Shown here: in pieces, positions 1 through 10,610 of the stretch
Layout: each line of letters begins with the position of its first letter
Numbering within the stretch: the stretch's first letter is position 1
NCBI GenBank assembly: GCA_036583965.1
Contig: JAZBQD010000009.1
Location: 6,966,508 to 7,030,507 of the forward strand
Length of the DNA stretch: 64,000 nt
Origin: Prunella strophiata
Lineage: Eukaryota > Chordata > Aves > Passeriformes > Prunellidae
Reading direction: 5' to 3'
The notes under the pieces: model-generated
Database searches by the model: none
What the model saw: the letters and a program-made list of their open reading frames with translations, nothing else
Told to the model about the DNA's origin: nothing
Translations under genes and position numbers: made by a program

Positions 1-1755
1 TGCAGCCAGCTCTGCTCAGCCCAGCCTCACTGAGTGCCTGGCCGATGTGTCCCAAGTCTCCTCTCGAAGGGGAGCAGTTAAACTTCCACAGACTCCTCGG
101 TGGGCGTTTTTGTTCGGTATTAGAGTGGTTCTAATTCGATTTATCTTAATTCACTTGCAATTTGCTTATAATTAAACTACAGTGAACCAAGGGAGCTGAT
201 TTACCCGGCGCACTGAAATCTGATGAGGATTGTGAATCAGCCACCTCAGTTCACTGCACAGTGTATTAATATAAATTGAAGTCAATGGTGGTTTATATTA
301 ATGCTTTCTTGAATGTCCCTATATGTGCAGGTCTGGGGAGAGCACAGAAAACGTTTGGTTTTGGGGGAAACCACCATCTCTTGTGCTTTGTGTTTGTCAC
401 AGGCACTCAGGGCCAGGACAAGAACCAGAATTTCACCCTGCCAGCCTGCCCTGTCCAGTCACAGGGTAACAGAATCATCTCTGAAGTATTGGACAGAAGA
501 GCTAGGGGAGGATTTATTCCCCCCAAAGCCCCCCTAACGGCCCTGGCACCTGGCAAGAGGGGGTCGTTATCCCCAGATAATGGACCTTGCCAACATTAAG
601 CTCTCTAACCCATTCCATTCCCACAGTCAATTATCTCCTAATCAGGGCCGTTTTGTCAGAGGTTATTGCCCCAAGGACTCAATTAGGTTATATCCACGTC
701 ATTAATATTTTATGGAAAAATCATTCACATGGAAGTGTTAAACACCTTTGCAAACTTCCTCCCCCCACCCCCAGGGAAAAAGGGATTTGAGGCTGCCCGG
801 GCCGGGCCTGGCAGGGCAGCTGCTGAGGGATGCAGGGAAGCTCTGCCCTGCCTCCACACCCAGAAAGGACCTGCTGGGGCTGTTCTCCAAACCATCCCCC
901 TGTCAGCTCCCTCTGTGTGCTCTGGAGTCATTTTCAAGCTCTCAGTTATATTTAACTCGAGGTATAACAGTTGCCACTCTGAAACCTCTGTTTTATTAAG
1001 CCAGGCGTTTGGATGCTCACAAGCAGAGCTGCTTGGAAAATGGAGAAAATTGCAGAGAAAGCCATTTCTTCTGATTACCATTTATTTCCAGAAAAACAAA
1101 AAGGTTCCTTGTCCTTCATCCAGGACATCTGACGGTCAGGACAGGAGGTGGTGGGGGCAGAGGCTGCAGCTCGTGGGCATCACCTGGGGAATGGGGCTGT
1201 GGAGTGGCAAAGGCTTCAATGTGGCCCTTGGGGAGCTGCTGAAATGACTGTAATGATGGTCCAGGGTGCCAAATGTCCTCAGCATCCCAGAGTTCAGCTC
1301 TTGAGCAACAGTCATTGAAGTTAATGAGTAAAAGCCTTTGGAAGGCTTTTCCAAAGGTTTCTTTGGTGGGCTCACACTGTTGCTGTTCTCTCGGGTGGAT
1401 TTTCATGCTGGCAAAAACACAATGAAAAGAATAAACTCAGCAGAGTAAAAGCATGCACCAAAAGGCAGTAATGGTACAAAATGCTGTGATATTCCTGCAC
1501 CTCTGAGATTTCCCAGTGTGAGTAAAGGATCTGGGTTCCCTCCCTGCAGCAGATTTGTTGGGAGCACTCCTGGATGCAGTCGAGCTCCTCCCAGGGCAGT
1601 GATGGGCTCTGGGGGTGGCAGAGGGCCCTGGGTGGCAGCAGGCAGAGCCTTTCCTGGCTGGCAGGAGCAGAGACTCCCTGCAGTGATCCGTGTCTCCAGC
1701 ACACCAGGCAAGTGCTTCCCATTAATGGGGATTGACATGGAGTAGGGCTGGATTT
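1..1755. other. Non-coding flank with AT-rich islands
   Basis: No gene is recognisable here. The open frames (up to about 170 codons) share no recognisable domain, overlap each other on both strands and lack splice or start context, so I treat them as chance. Two AT-rich stretches, about 110-310 and 600-730, contain repeated TAAT/ATTA cores and resemble conserved regulatory sequence. The remainder is GC-moderate unique sequence. The basis is direct reading; any regulatory role is inference. Confidence 0.5.
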
Positions 1756-1779
1756 AAAAAAAAAAAAAAAAAAAAAAAA
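1756..1779 (+). repeat. Poly(A) tract, 24 A
   Basis: This is an uninterrupted run of 24 A. It could be a retroposed tail, but nothing just upstream looks like a processed gene copy or a SINE, so it is recorded simply as a mononucleotide repeat. Confidence 0.95.
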
Positions 1780-1796
1780 GTTCTCCTCCTTCCCTA

Positions 1797-1935
1797 GGCA
1801 GTTTTGATGTGAATATTAATATTAACATAATTTCATGATGATTAGAGAACACAATTAGGGGCTATTAATAATGACACAAATAATGACATTTAAGGCCTCG
1901 TTTTCCTGTGAGTAACACTCTGTCTGATGGTATTT
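1797..1935. promoter_or_regulatory. AT-rich island, possible conserved non-coding element
   Basis: This short block is packed with ATTA/TAAT homeodomain-type cores (AATATTAATATTAAC, GATTAGAG, AATTAGGG, ATTAATAATGAC). It is clearly more AT-rich than the GC-moderate DNA on both sides. Such islands in the flanks of neural adhesion genes are often conserved enhancers, but conservation cannot be judged from one sequence. Confidence 0.25.
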
Positions 1936-2030
1936 AAACAGCTCTGTCTGGCACAATCACTGCCGTGCCAAGGTGAAGCCACATCATCCTCACCATGGTG
2001 TCAATCACTGTGACACTGCCTGGCAGTGCC

Positions 2031-2231
2031 AGGGAGAGGGAGAGGGAAAGGGAAAGGGAAAGGGAGAGGGAGAGGGAGAGGGAAAGGGAGAGGGAAAGGG
2101 AAAGGGAAAGGGAAAGGGAAAGGGAAAGGGAAAGGGAAAGGGAAAGGGAAAGGGAAAGGGAAAGGGAGAGGGAGAGGGAAAGGGAAAGGGAAAGGGAAAG
2201 GGAAAGGGAAAGGGAAAGGGAAAGGGAAAGG
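2031..2231 (+). repeat. Purine hexamer array (GGGAAA/GGGAGA)n
   Basis: About 33 tandem copies of GGGAAA, with interspersed GGGAGA variants concentrated at the 5' edge and near 2166-2178. The top strand is entirely purine for about 200 bp, which gives potential for H-DNA triplex. The regular GGG tracts with 3-nt spacers also fit the G-quadruplex pattern. The period of 6 keeps frames open on both strands and produces spurious Gly-Lys, Arg-Glu, Ser-Leu and Pro-Phe reading frames that should not be annotated as genes. Confidence 0.97.
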
Positions 2232-2942
2232 CCTGCCATGAGCAGGGGTGCTGCTGAAGATGCTGGAGCCAAGGGCAAGCTCAGGAAGAGGCTGAGGGCT
2301 GTTCTCCAGGAGCTGACCCCACTGCAGGGCACACTCCAGCCAAGACCTCATCTCCTCAGGCCTGGGGCTCCTCAGACAGGGGAGAAAGCTGTGCAGTGCC
2401 AGCAGAGCCCCATGCCAGAGGCCAGCTGCCATGCCCCACTGTAAAAGCAGCTTAATGGGGCTGCTGCAGCCAATTCCACCCAAGCCAGGCCTTGCAAAGA
2501 CCCCATTTCTTTCCCAACACATTCACTGCCAAGCTCAGCCCTTGGAAGAGGCCGTGCTGTGCTAATGTCACTTAATGGAAACCTCAGAATCAATTTTTTG
2601 CTCCCTGAAGAAAATCCCCCTGGTTTATGCAGCAAAAGCTGTAATACTGGAAATGGCTTCAGATTTTTTTTTGTGAAAAAAAAAAGGGAGGGGAGGAGAA
2701 GAAAGGTTCACTGTAGCTCCACAAAAAGGAGGTCAAGTGGAAGGCTGCCAGCGTGGTGCTGTGGTGCCCCGGGGGAGGTGTGGGGCTGTGCCAGGCTGTC
2801 CCCAGGGCTCGAGGGGCTCTGTGGTAGCACTCACCCTCCCAATTACAAATTCCAGTTTCTCTGGAGCACCCCAAAACGTGGCAAGTTCCCTCATGCCGTG
2901 GAGAGGGGGTGGCAAGCTTGGAGGGCAGTGTTATCCCACACT
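2232..2942. other. Non-coding spacer with an A/T hairpin
   Basis: GC-moderate unique sequence with no recognised gene or transposon. It contains T9-GTG-A10 at 2664-2685, a near-perfect short inverted repeat that could form a small hairpin or simply reflect slippage in neighbouring homopolymers. Confidence 0.5.
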
Positions 2943-2966
2943 GGGACGGGGACAGGGACAGGGACA
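2943..2966 (+). repeat. Short (GGGACA)n tract
   Basis: About four copies of a GGGACA-like hexamer, the first one imperfect (GGGACGGGGACA). It sits just upstream of the 28-bp minisatellite and is part of the same repeat-rich cluster. Confidence 0.8.
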
Positions 2967-3003
2967 GTGCCAGCCAGCAAAGGGCATCCGAGGGGACCTC
3001 GGG

Positions 3004-3115
3004 GTGCCCACAAGAGCCCTCCCGTCCCCGGGTGCCCACAAGAGCCCTCCCATCCCCGGGTGCCCACAAGAGCCCTCCCATCCCCGGGTGCCCACAAGAG
3101 CCCTCCCATCCCCGG
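3004..3115 (+). repeat. 28-bp minisatellite, four copies
   Basis: Four contiguous copies of a 28-bp unit beginning GTGCCCACAAGAGCCC, starting at 3004, 3032, 3060 and 3088. They are identical except for one G/A difference in the first copy (CCCGTCC versus CCCATCC). The copies abut with no unique spacers, so this is a minisatellite and not a CRISPR-type array. Confidence 0.95.
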
Positions 3116-3420
3116 GACTCGGGCACTCAGGGCAGGGGGGCGACTGCAGAGCCTGAGCCCTGAGCCACAGGAGGGTGGCTCGTGGCCCCAGGAGCAGCTC
3201 AGGTGGCCCCTGAAGGAGCTCAGGCTGAGTTTGAGCGGAGCCCCGGTGCCGGGCAGAGCCCCGGGCGGGGATGCCGGAGGGAGCGGAGCTCGTTCAGCAC
3301 CACCCGCACCTCTCTCAGCGCCGGAGCCAAATCCTCTCCCTGCACTCTGCAGACAAACAGCTCCGGGCCGTTCCTCACCTCAATGCGCGCACAGACCCCT
3401 CGGCAGAGCCCTGCTCCTTC

Positions 3421-3742
3421 AGCTGGGGCTGGGGATGGGGATGGGGCTGGGGATGGGGATGGGGCTGGGGATGGGGATGGGGATGGGGATGGGGATGGGG
3501 ATGGGGATGGAGCTGGGGCTGGGGATGGGGATGGGGATGGGGATGGGGCTGGGGCTGGGGATGGGGATGGGGCTGGGGCTGGGGCTGGAGCTGGGGCTGG
3601 AGCTGGGGCTGGGGCTGGAGCTGGGGCTGGAGCTGGAGCTGGGGCTGGAGCTGGGGATGGGGCTGGGGCTGGGGCTGGAGCTGGGGCTGGGGCTGGAGCT
3701 GGAGCTGGAGCTGGGGATGGGGCTGGGGATGGGGCTGGAGCT
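3421..3742 (+). repeat. G-rich hexamer array (GGGGAT/GGGGCT/GGAGCT)n
   Basis: About 53 tandem hexamers over 322 bp. GGGGAT and GGGGCT dominate in the first half, and GGAGCT becomes frequent in the second half, so the array has internal structure. Four-G runs every six bases on the top strand fit a strong G-quadruplex motif. The Gly-Asp, Gly-Met, Trp-Gly, Pro-Gln and Ala-Pro open frames crossing it are by-products of the period of 6 and are not genes. Confidence 0.97.
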
Positions 3743-3883
3743 TCCCGGGCAGCGTTTCCCTGCAGAGCAGCTCGGGCTCTGCTCCCAGCCCGGCTCCCGA
3801 GGAGCTCCAGCTCAGCACGGGGAGGGACGGACAGGGCTTTGCTGCCCAGGCTTTCAGACCGCATAAACCTGGGATTTGCCGTG

Positions 3884-4044
3884 CTGGAAACCCGGGATTT
3901 CCTGGGCTGGAAACCGGGAATCTCCCGAGTTGGAAACTGGGAATCTCCTCTGTTGGAAATTGGGAATCTCCCGTGTTGGAAACTGGGAATCTCCTGTGTT
4001 GAAAACCTGGAATCTCCCCAGTTGGAAACCGGGAATCTCCCGAG
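3884..4044 (+). repeat. 23-bp minisatellite, seven copies, abutting a CR1
   Basis: Seven contiguous 23-bp copies start at 3884, 3907, 3930, 3953, 3976, 3999 and 4022. The core is TTGGAAACTGGGAATCTCC followed by a variable tetranucleotide. The array ends exactly where the inverted CR1 begins with CTGGAAGGGAC. The shared TGGAA and GAATC elements suggest it arose by tandem amplification of the CR1 3' end junction, which is inference. Confidence 0.92.
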
Positions 4045-4228
4045 CTGGAAGGGACACACCAGGATCATCCAGTCCATCTCCTGGCCCTGCCCAGACCCTC
4101 AACATTCCCACCCTGGGCATCCCTGGAGCCATTCCCGTCCAAGCTCTCCCGGAGCTCTGGCAGCCCCGGGGCCGTGCCCATTCCCTGGGGAGCCTGGGCA
4201 GTGCCCAGAACCTTTCCCTGAGCCCCCC
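4045..4228 (-). mobile_element. CR1 LINE 3' fragment (5'-truncated)
   Basis: Read on the minus strand, this matches the 3' end of avian CR1 retrotransposons. The top strand shows the reverse complement: CTGGAAGGGACACACCAGGA, then ATCATCCAGTCCA, then CTCCTGGCCCTGC, ending near CCCAGAACCTTTCCCTGA. It is short, diverged and without coding capacity, as is usual for dead 5'-truncated CR1 copies. The exact 5' limit is uncertain by tens of bases. Confidence 0.8.
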
Positions 4229-5285
4229 TCTGCAAACCAACCCTGCCACCTCCTACCCCACAGCCCCCCAAAGCCACCAGAGCTGCCGTAGGATGGACAA
4301 GACTCAGGAGAAGCCACCAAATCAGTTATTAAATTTTAATCAACGAATGCAGAGGGCTACAGAGATCACACTAAAATTTAATGAGCCGGGCTTGTTGGCT
4401 TCCCCGAAGAAGCACATTACAGTAAAAGTGTGGCTCCGGCAAGGTGCCTGACTTCCAGGTATTATCCACAAACCCTCCCCACTCCCTGCTCACCGGGAGA
4501 AACGAGGCGTGAAGTGGTTCCTTATGGCTGGTTAAATGAGGGTTTGTTTTTCCCCTTTCTCCAGACACCAATTTCTTTTCTTTCACCATCTCATCTTGCC
4601 ACAATTTATTTATTCTGGAATTTTGACTCTTCAGAGCACACAGAGGCAGAAAGGCCTCACAGGAAAGCTGCTCCTCTTCAAATAACAGGGATGTCGTGTG
4701 GATTGAGCACCTCTCCTCAGCCTGCAGTGATCTGTGCTCTGGGGTCACTCTGCTTCCTTTTCGGCACCAGCAGAAAGGAAACCCCAGCCCCAGACTGGTT
4801 TTTATCTCAGAGGCTCCAGTTCCCAGCTTAGGATGCAGGCAGCGTCGCATCTAGAACCGCACAGCTGCATGCAGCAATTCCAAAATTGTCTTGTCGGACT
4901 ACAATGTGCCAATTTTTCACATTTACAGCCATTTTCAGTATTACAGCCTGTGGCACCGAAGCCGGGAGGCTTTTCTTCAGGGAGCAGGAGCTGCTGCAGA
5001 GGTGCCCATTACCACGGGAGGGTGGGAGCCCGCTGGGGAGGGGACGGGGAGGCTGCAGGGCTGGGTTTCATCAGCCCTGGCAGCTGCAGGCACCGGCAGC
5101 GACGCGCCGGTCGGAGCCCCTGTCTAGACCAGGGGGCTGGCAGCGGCTCCCGCTCCCTTTAATATGCCTGGGTGAGCTCCAGGCTTGGGAAAGTGAATTA
5201 GTCCTTGGGCTGGAGCCAGGGCTGCGGTGTGCCCGTGCTCCAGGAACGCGGTGGGCTGAGGGAGCGGTGGCAGGGCTGCCCTGGC
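4229..5285. other. Non-coding spacer
   Basis: Nothing coding is recognised. AT-rich stretches at about 4315-4440 (including TTATTAAATTTTAATCAACG) and 4560-4640 may be regulatory. The segment from 4990 onwards becomes GC-rich with no clear CpG island. Confidence 0.45.
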
Positions 5286-5515
5286 AGGGGTGACAGAGGG
5301 GTGGGTCCCGGGGTGACAGGGGAGGGGGTCCCAGGGTGACAGGGGGGTGGGTTCCAGGGTGATGGGAGGGGGTCCCGGGGTGACAGTGGAGTGGATCTCG
5401 TGGTTACAGAGGGGTGACAGCAGGGTGGGTCCCAGGGTGACAGTGGGGTGACAGGGGGGTGGGTCCCAGGGTGATGGGGTGGGTCCCAGGGTGACAGCAG
5501 GGTGGGTCCCGGGGC
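5286..5515 (+). repeat. Degenerate GGGTGACAG/GGGTCCCAG minisatellite
   Basis: About eight to nine imperfect copies of a roughly 25-30-bp unit alternating GGGTGACAG with GGGTGGGTCCCAG. Copies differ by deletions and substitutions, so the array is older than the near-perfect repeats elsewhere in the window. The Pro/Thr/His-rich open frames on the minus strand are repeat artefacts. Confidence 0.88.
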
Positions 5516-6059
5516 ACCCACCACTCACAGGGGCTTTGGGAGCACCCATGTGCCCACAGCTCCCCTCCCAGCCTGCCGTGGGTTTGTTTATGCAGGAGGA
5601 AAATGCCATTCATTGCCAGGGCAGGCTTTCCCAAACCTCCCCCGGGAGAGCCTTTCCAGGCTGCAGCCAGGCCAGCTCCAAGCTGTGCCATTCCCAGCAC
5701 AGCCCTCCACAGCTCTGGGCTGTGTCTGGCAGGGAACAGCACTTTCACTGCTGGGCTGCAGGACCTGCAGCTCCAGTGGGGGCCCTTCCAGCTTCTCCCA
5801 TCCCGTTGTCATTAATTAATTAATTACTATTTCTTTTTACTTGCAAACTTTATCATTGTTCCTTAAAAAACCCCCGGTTTTTACTCTCCTTTTCAGCACT
5901 TTTGGGGTATGCTGGGCCAGGTGGGGCAGACTGGGCTGTTCTGTCCCTGGAGCTGAGGTCACGGATCGCTGCTGAAGCCACCCTGAGTCTGGGGTGTCTG
6001 GGCTTGGAGGGGCCTTGCACTGCTAAGTGCTGACAGGACGTCGCTGTCAACACAATGTT
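5516..6059. other. Non-coding spacer
   Basis: Unique sequence with no recognised gene. It includes a short (ATTA)n-like run at 5811-5826 and a T-rich stretch immediately after it. Confidence 0.45.
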
Positions 6060-6455
6060 CCGCCTTGGAGAACCTTCATCTAGGAAGATACTTAATGAAT
6101 TAGTTAATTAATGAGTGGAGTTTGATTGATGGATCATAGGGAGCTCTCAGCAGGGTGAGCCTGACCCTGGGATATTGCTGCTGTTGCTTAAATGCATCCC
6201 CTCGCTGGTCCGAGGCACTCGGTGTTCTGGCAATTTGCATGCATTAAATGTAGCTCCTTAATAGGATGTAATGTTAGTGAAAAGCCAAAAGCATAGCAGC
6301 TGTAACTTAAAAGACAGCCCCATTACTGCAAGCCTTATAATTAGGGTAAGAGGGAGACTCGCGCTGCCATATGTTAAACTCTTTTGAGGTTAATAGCTCT
6401 GTAAGATTTTGCAATTTAAAAAAATTAGTCTTGAGGAACGATGACAAGGCTCGTC
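6060..6455. promoter_or_regulatory. AT-rich island with POU octamer, candidate enhancer
   Basis: Two AT-rich blocks (6070-6140 and 6230-6440) flank a short GC segment. The second carries a perfect octamer ATTTGCAT at 6233-6240, directly followed by GCATTAAAT, plus several TAAT cores (TTAGTTAATTAATGAG at 6096-6111, TTATAATTAGGG further on). POU-class transcription factors bind this octamer, but whether this copy is used is inference. No open frame of interest lies here. Confidence 0.3.
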
Positions 6456-6870
6456 AATGAGGCGGCTCTGGCGGGGGCCGGGGTGCTCTGCCCTGCACTG
6501 CCAGGCCTGGGGCCAGGGCTGCTCCTGGCCATGCCTGCCCGGGTCACCCTGCCCTGCCCTCCTGTGCCCAGCCTTTGGTGAACTCCCCCTGCTGCCCCTG
6601 CTGCACCCAGGGCTGCTCCTGGCCAGCAGGACACGCAGCAGGCGCTGGGCAGGAGCAGCTCCTCCTCTGCCCTGCCCTTCGGGGGCCTGTTCAAATGACA
6701 CAGAACAGCAGCTGCTGCCTCCGGGTCCCCAGCCCGGTGTTTGGCTGCTGCAGGAACAAATAACCCTCGTGCAGTGGTTGTTGGTTAAAGCCCTTTCCCC
6801 GTGTAATCGCTGCACAGAGGCCTCTGCTCGTGTCTCAGGCTCTCAGCACGGGGCTCTGTGAGCATCCCAG

Positions 6871-6940
6871 TGCTCCGAGTGCTCAGGAGTGCTCAGGAGG
6901 GCTCAGGAGAGCTCAGGAGGGCTCAGGAGAGCTCCGAGCT
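6871..6940 (+). repeat. 10-bp minisatellite GCTCAGGAGN
   Basis: Five contiguous 10-bp copies at 6881, 6891, 6901, 6911 and 6921, flanked on each side by a diverged copy containing GCTCCGAG. The last base alternates between T, G and A. Confidence 0.92.
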
Positions 6941-9900
6941 CCGGGGCTGGCTCTGGACCCCAGAGGGGCTGGGTGGTCTGAGCTCAGCCCTGGCAGGGAG
7001 GCAGCTCCCCGGGGCTCCTCTCGGCGGGGGTTGAGAGACAGCTCCTGTGTTTTTCCTTCCAGCCTTTCTTCCTTCCCTCTGTTGTGCAGGCAAATCATTC
7101 CACTTCCCAGCCTCAATTTCCTCATCCATAAAACTGAGACTAAAAATGTACTTGTTAAGGGTGTCACAGGGCCTTCTGAGTCTGCCAGGGCTTTGATGTC
7201 CTCTTGTTCAAGTACCGTGGAAGTGCAGGCATTTATTGTCATCAGAACGTGAGGCGGGTGGCTATCGGGCAGCAGCGTGGGCTGGGACCCTCTGGGGACA
7301 CTTCAGCTCTGTGCACTTGACTTTGCTGCCCAGGGAGGGCATTCCTTGGGCACTGCCCTGGCTTTTCCCCCTGCCAAAGGACGGGCAGACAGTGCCTGGA
7401 AGCAGCCAGAGGGGAGCAGTAGGGTTGGTTGGTCTGGGGAAGGTTCTGTGCCCGGCTGTGCTGCCCCTGAGCTCTGTGAGGTGATGGGTGCTGCTGCTGG
7501 TCCTCACCCAGACCTGCTAAATAGGAACTTTCTCAGCCACAATAGTGGAAGACTTTAAGGTCATCCTGAGCTCGCTTTAATTGTTTCCTTCCTGCACCCC
7601 CCTCACCTTATTAAAGTGTTTAATTGCTTTCTCATTTAAGTGCATCAAGATTTCCTGAAAGGCTGGTCCATTTGGCTCACTTGTTCTCTTTAGGGGAGCT
7701 GGGGGAATGGAAAAAAGAAAATGATTTTGAAGTTCCAGGTTACTGGGGAGAGATACGAGATTGTGAAATCCTCTCCATTGGTGTTTGGGTATCATGAAGC
7801 TCAGGGGCTGTTTTGATATTGAGCTGGGGTTCAGCTTTGTAAATTCAGGATTTGTTCTTCTGCTGCTTGGAGAACGAGGCCTCAGCTCCACTGCCCAGTC
7901 ACTGCTGCTGCTGGGATGGCTGTCAGATGCTTCCCAAAGAGCCTGAGACTGTGTCTGAGGAGCAGACCTCTGGAGATGCCATTTCAGGGTGCAGGGATTG
8001 TTCCCAGCCCTGCGCGGCTCTCGTGTTCCAGAGCCCGGCTGTGCTGTGTGTAGTGGCACCTGTGAGCAGCAGCTCAGGGTGCCCAGGAGCCTCCCCCTTG
8101 GGCACAAGCTGCCTTTTTCCTTTTCCCATTGGTGCTCCAATGTCAAAGGCAAAATCCCCATCTCCAGATCGATACCAAAGCCATTACAGCACATCTTCAG
8201 TTTCTGCTGCCGCGCTCAGCACTGCGCTGCCTTCAGAGTGAGCTCAGCAAAGGGAACTGCTTCAGTGTCCTGCCTCTCCTGCAGGCTGGCCAGCAGTGAG
8301 CTGGTTGATGCTGCAGCAGGGAAAAGAGGGTTACAGAGGCTTTGGAGCAGATTCCCAGGTGCAGGGGAGCTGCCAGCCCCCGGCTCACTGGGCTGTCAGC
8401 ATACGGGGGTGCTCGGGGCAGGAGCAGTGCAGAGCATGCAGAGCTGGCTTAGGCTCCTGCAGCCCCAGGGGACTTAGGCACTTACAAGCACATTCTGAAG
8501 CGTGCCCCTCCTGCAGGGGAGCCTGAGAAGCCTCTGGAGCCCTTCATCCCTCCCTGAGCCCTGTGGAGCCCGTCACACTCACAGGGAGGGAGCTGGCAGG
8601 GCAGGGCCCGGGGCTGGGCAGCCTCTGATCCCTTCAGCACCGCTCTGCCCCCGCTCCCCGCTCAGGGAATGCCATTTGGTGATGCACAGTGTGTGTCAGA
8701 AGGTGCTTGGGGCATTCCTGCCTTCAGTGCCGTGGTGCTGGGCAGCTTTTCAGCACAGGATTGAGAGCTTATGTGTAGCTGTAAACCCTCTCCATCTTTC
8801 TCCTCTGTGAGGAGGGGGCAGGTGAGGATTCTCTGATGCAACACTCCCCTTGTCTCCTCTGGCTGGGAACAAAGCTGACCCAGCAGCTCATTTGAGTTTC
8901 CATCTGCTGCTTCCACGCTGGAGGAGAATGGTGTCTTAGTTGTCTGAGGAGAGACTGCTTTTTAATCATGTCTGCACTGCCTGGGGTTTGGGCCTCGGTG
9001 CCAGCCAGTAGGAAAAATCAATGTTTAAACTGTTCGATGGAGAGCACTGGCTGCCAGTTCCTCCTCCTCTGACAGCTCCTGGGGAGAGATGTCTGTGCCA
9101 TGTGTGCCCTGGGGGGCTCTGGGCAGCTCTGCCCCTTCCTGGGGGCAGTTCATGCCCCAGCTCCCTCTGAGGAGGAGGTTTTGAGGGGTTTGGGTGTGAG
9201 CTGAGCTTCCCTTTGGGCTCGTGAGCGGCACTGGGGCTGAGGTGCAGGGTACCCACCTGCTGCTGGCACTGGCACACGTCAGCTGTGTGCCCCCTGCTGC
9301 TCCTTGGGGCCTGGGGATATGGATCTTCCCTGACCCTGCTGTGACAGATGGGAAAGCTCGCTTGGGCAGGCTGGACTTGCTGTGATGAGTGAGGATGGGG
9401 AGCAGAACAGGAGGAAACAAAACGGAAATCCATCTTCTGGTGCCGTTAAATAATGGTGCTGGAGCTTGGACAGCAAAGAAATATCCTTTGGATAGCGTGA
9501 CAGAAAACCTTATGGGTGCTGTCAGACGTGGCCTCAGCTCCTCTGAGCACATCGTTGCTCTGGAGGTGAGACAAATCACCCTCTGCCAGTGCAGCAGCCC
9601 CTCCCTCCCTGGGACCTGCAGAATTCCTGCTGGGAGGGGAATGTGCCAGGGCAGAAGGGCCTGAGCAGCTGCTGGGGTGCCAGGCTCGTGTGTCACAGAT
9701 GGGGGTGGCCATCCCAGCTGTCCCCGTGCCCTGGACCCACCCCAGGCTCCTCAGTCCCTGCCTGCTCCCCCCGGGGCACTTGGCTGAGCCACCCGAGAGG
9801 GACAGACGTGGCAGGGATGGTGGCCCTTCCTCCCAAGGGCATGGGGTGGGGGCAGGCTGCAAGGGGAGGGTGACAGGTGGCACGGGGCCTTCCCAGCTCC

Positions 9901-10419
9901 TAATAACCCTCACTTGCTGCTTTGCCTTCTTGCTGAATGCTGATGAGGTGTAAATCCTGGGCTGACCTCAAATTCCATCTGCATTTCCTCAGATTTGCCA
10001 TTTCAAGCAGTGCTTTAGCTCTCAATCCCCTGGCAGGCTGGGAGGGGGGGCTGAACAATGCTTTGCACTGCCTTACACCCCTTTGCACCTGAAGGTTTTG
10101 GAGCCCTTTGCAGAGGCTCAGGAGTGGCAGGTGGGACCAGGGAGTGTTTAAAGGTAGACACAAACCCACAGCTATGCTGAAGTGAGTGCAGAGCTGGAAG
10201 TCAGGGTGAGGGCTCTGCAGCCTGCACCTTTGCCCATTACAAGCTCCTGCTCCACTGGCACTGGGTTTTTGGGAAGCATATTGCCCCCTGGTTCCCCTGT
10301 AAGTTGTTATCAGGAGCTGCTGCTCGAGGTCTTGGAGCCCTCCTGCCTCCAGGAGCAAAGCTTCGGGACAGAGACTCCTCAGTAGAGAACAACCTGTCAT
10401 GTTGTGTTTCCCGAGGCTT

Positions 10420-10610
10420 CATTTCACTTTTTAAATGATTTAATTGATGAGCCCTTTCTTTTTATACATCACATTCAGCTGGTTTCCACAGTAACAACCA
10501 AACCTGGAACCCGGAGCTTGGAGTCCTTTCTGAGTAAATAATGCCAAACCGAATCCTTGAATATTTAATTAAATTCACTGTCATGCCCCCTTTATCTTTG
10601 TTCTGTGGAT
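10420..10610. promoter_or_regulatory. AT-rich island, possible conserved element
   Basis: This block departs from its GC-moderate neighbours and carries TTTTTAAATGATTTAATTGATG near 10430-10450 and AATATTTAATTAAATTC near 10558-10575. Homeodomain-type cores are frequent. Function is not shown. Confidence 0.2.

Noticed and set aside
1756..1779. A24 as the tail of a processed pseudogene
   Set aside because: No gene-like sequence or target-site duplication could be recognised before it.
1934..2522. Open frames encoding Ser-Leu, Arg-Glu, Gly-Lys and Pro-Phe repeats
   Set aside because: Simple translations of the purine hexamer array.
3004..3115. Regular 28-bp direct repeats resembling a CRISPR array
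   Set aside because: Copies are contiguous with no unique spacers, and the context is vertebrate nuclear DNA.
2559..4291. Long open frames (up to 435 codons) with Gly-Met, Gly-Ala-Asp, Trp-Gly and Pro-Gln repeats
   Set aside because: Translations of the G-rich hexamer and neighbouring minisatellites; no non-repeat domain and no splice context.
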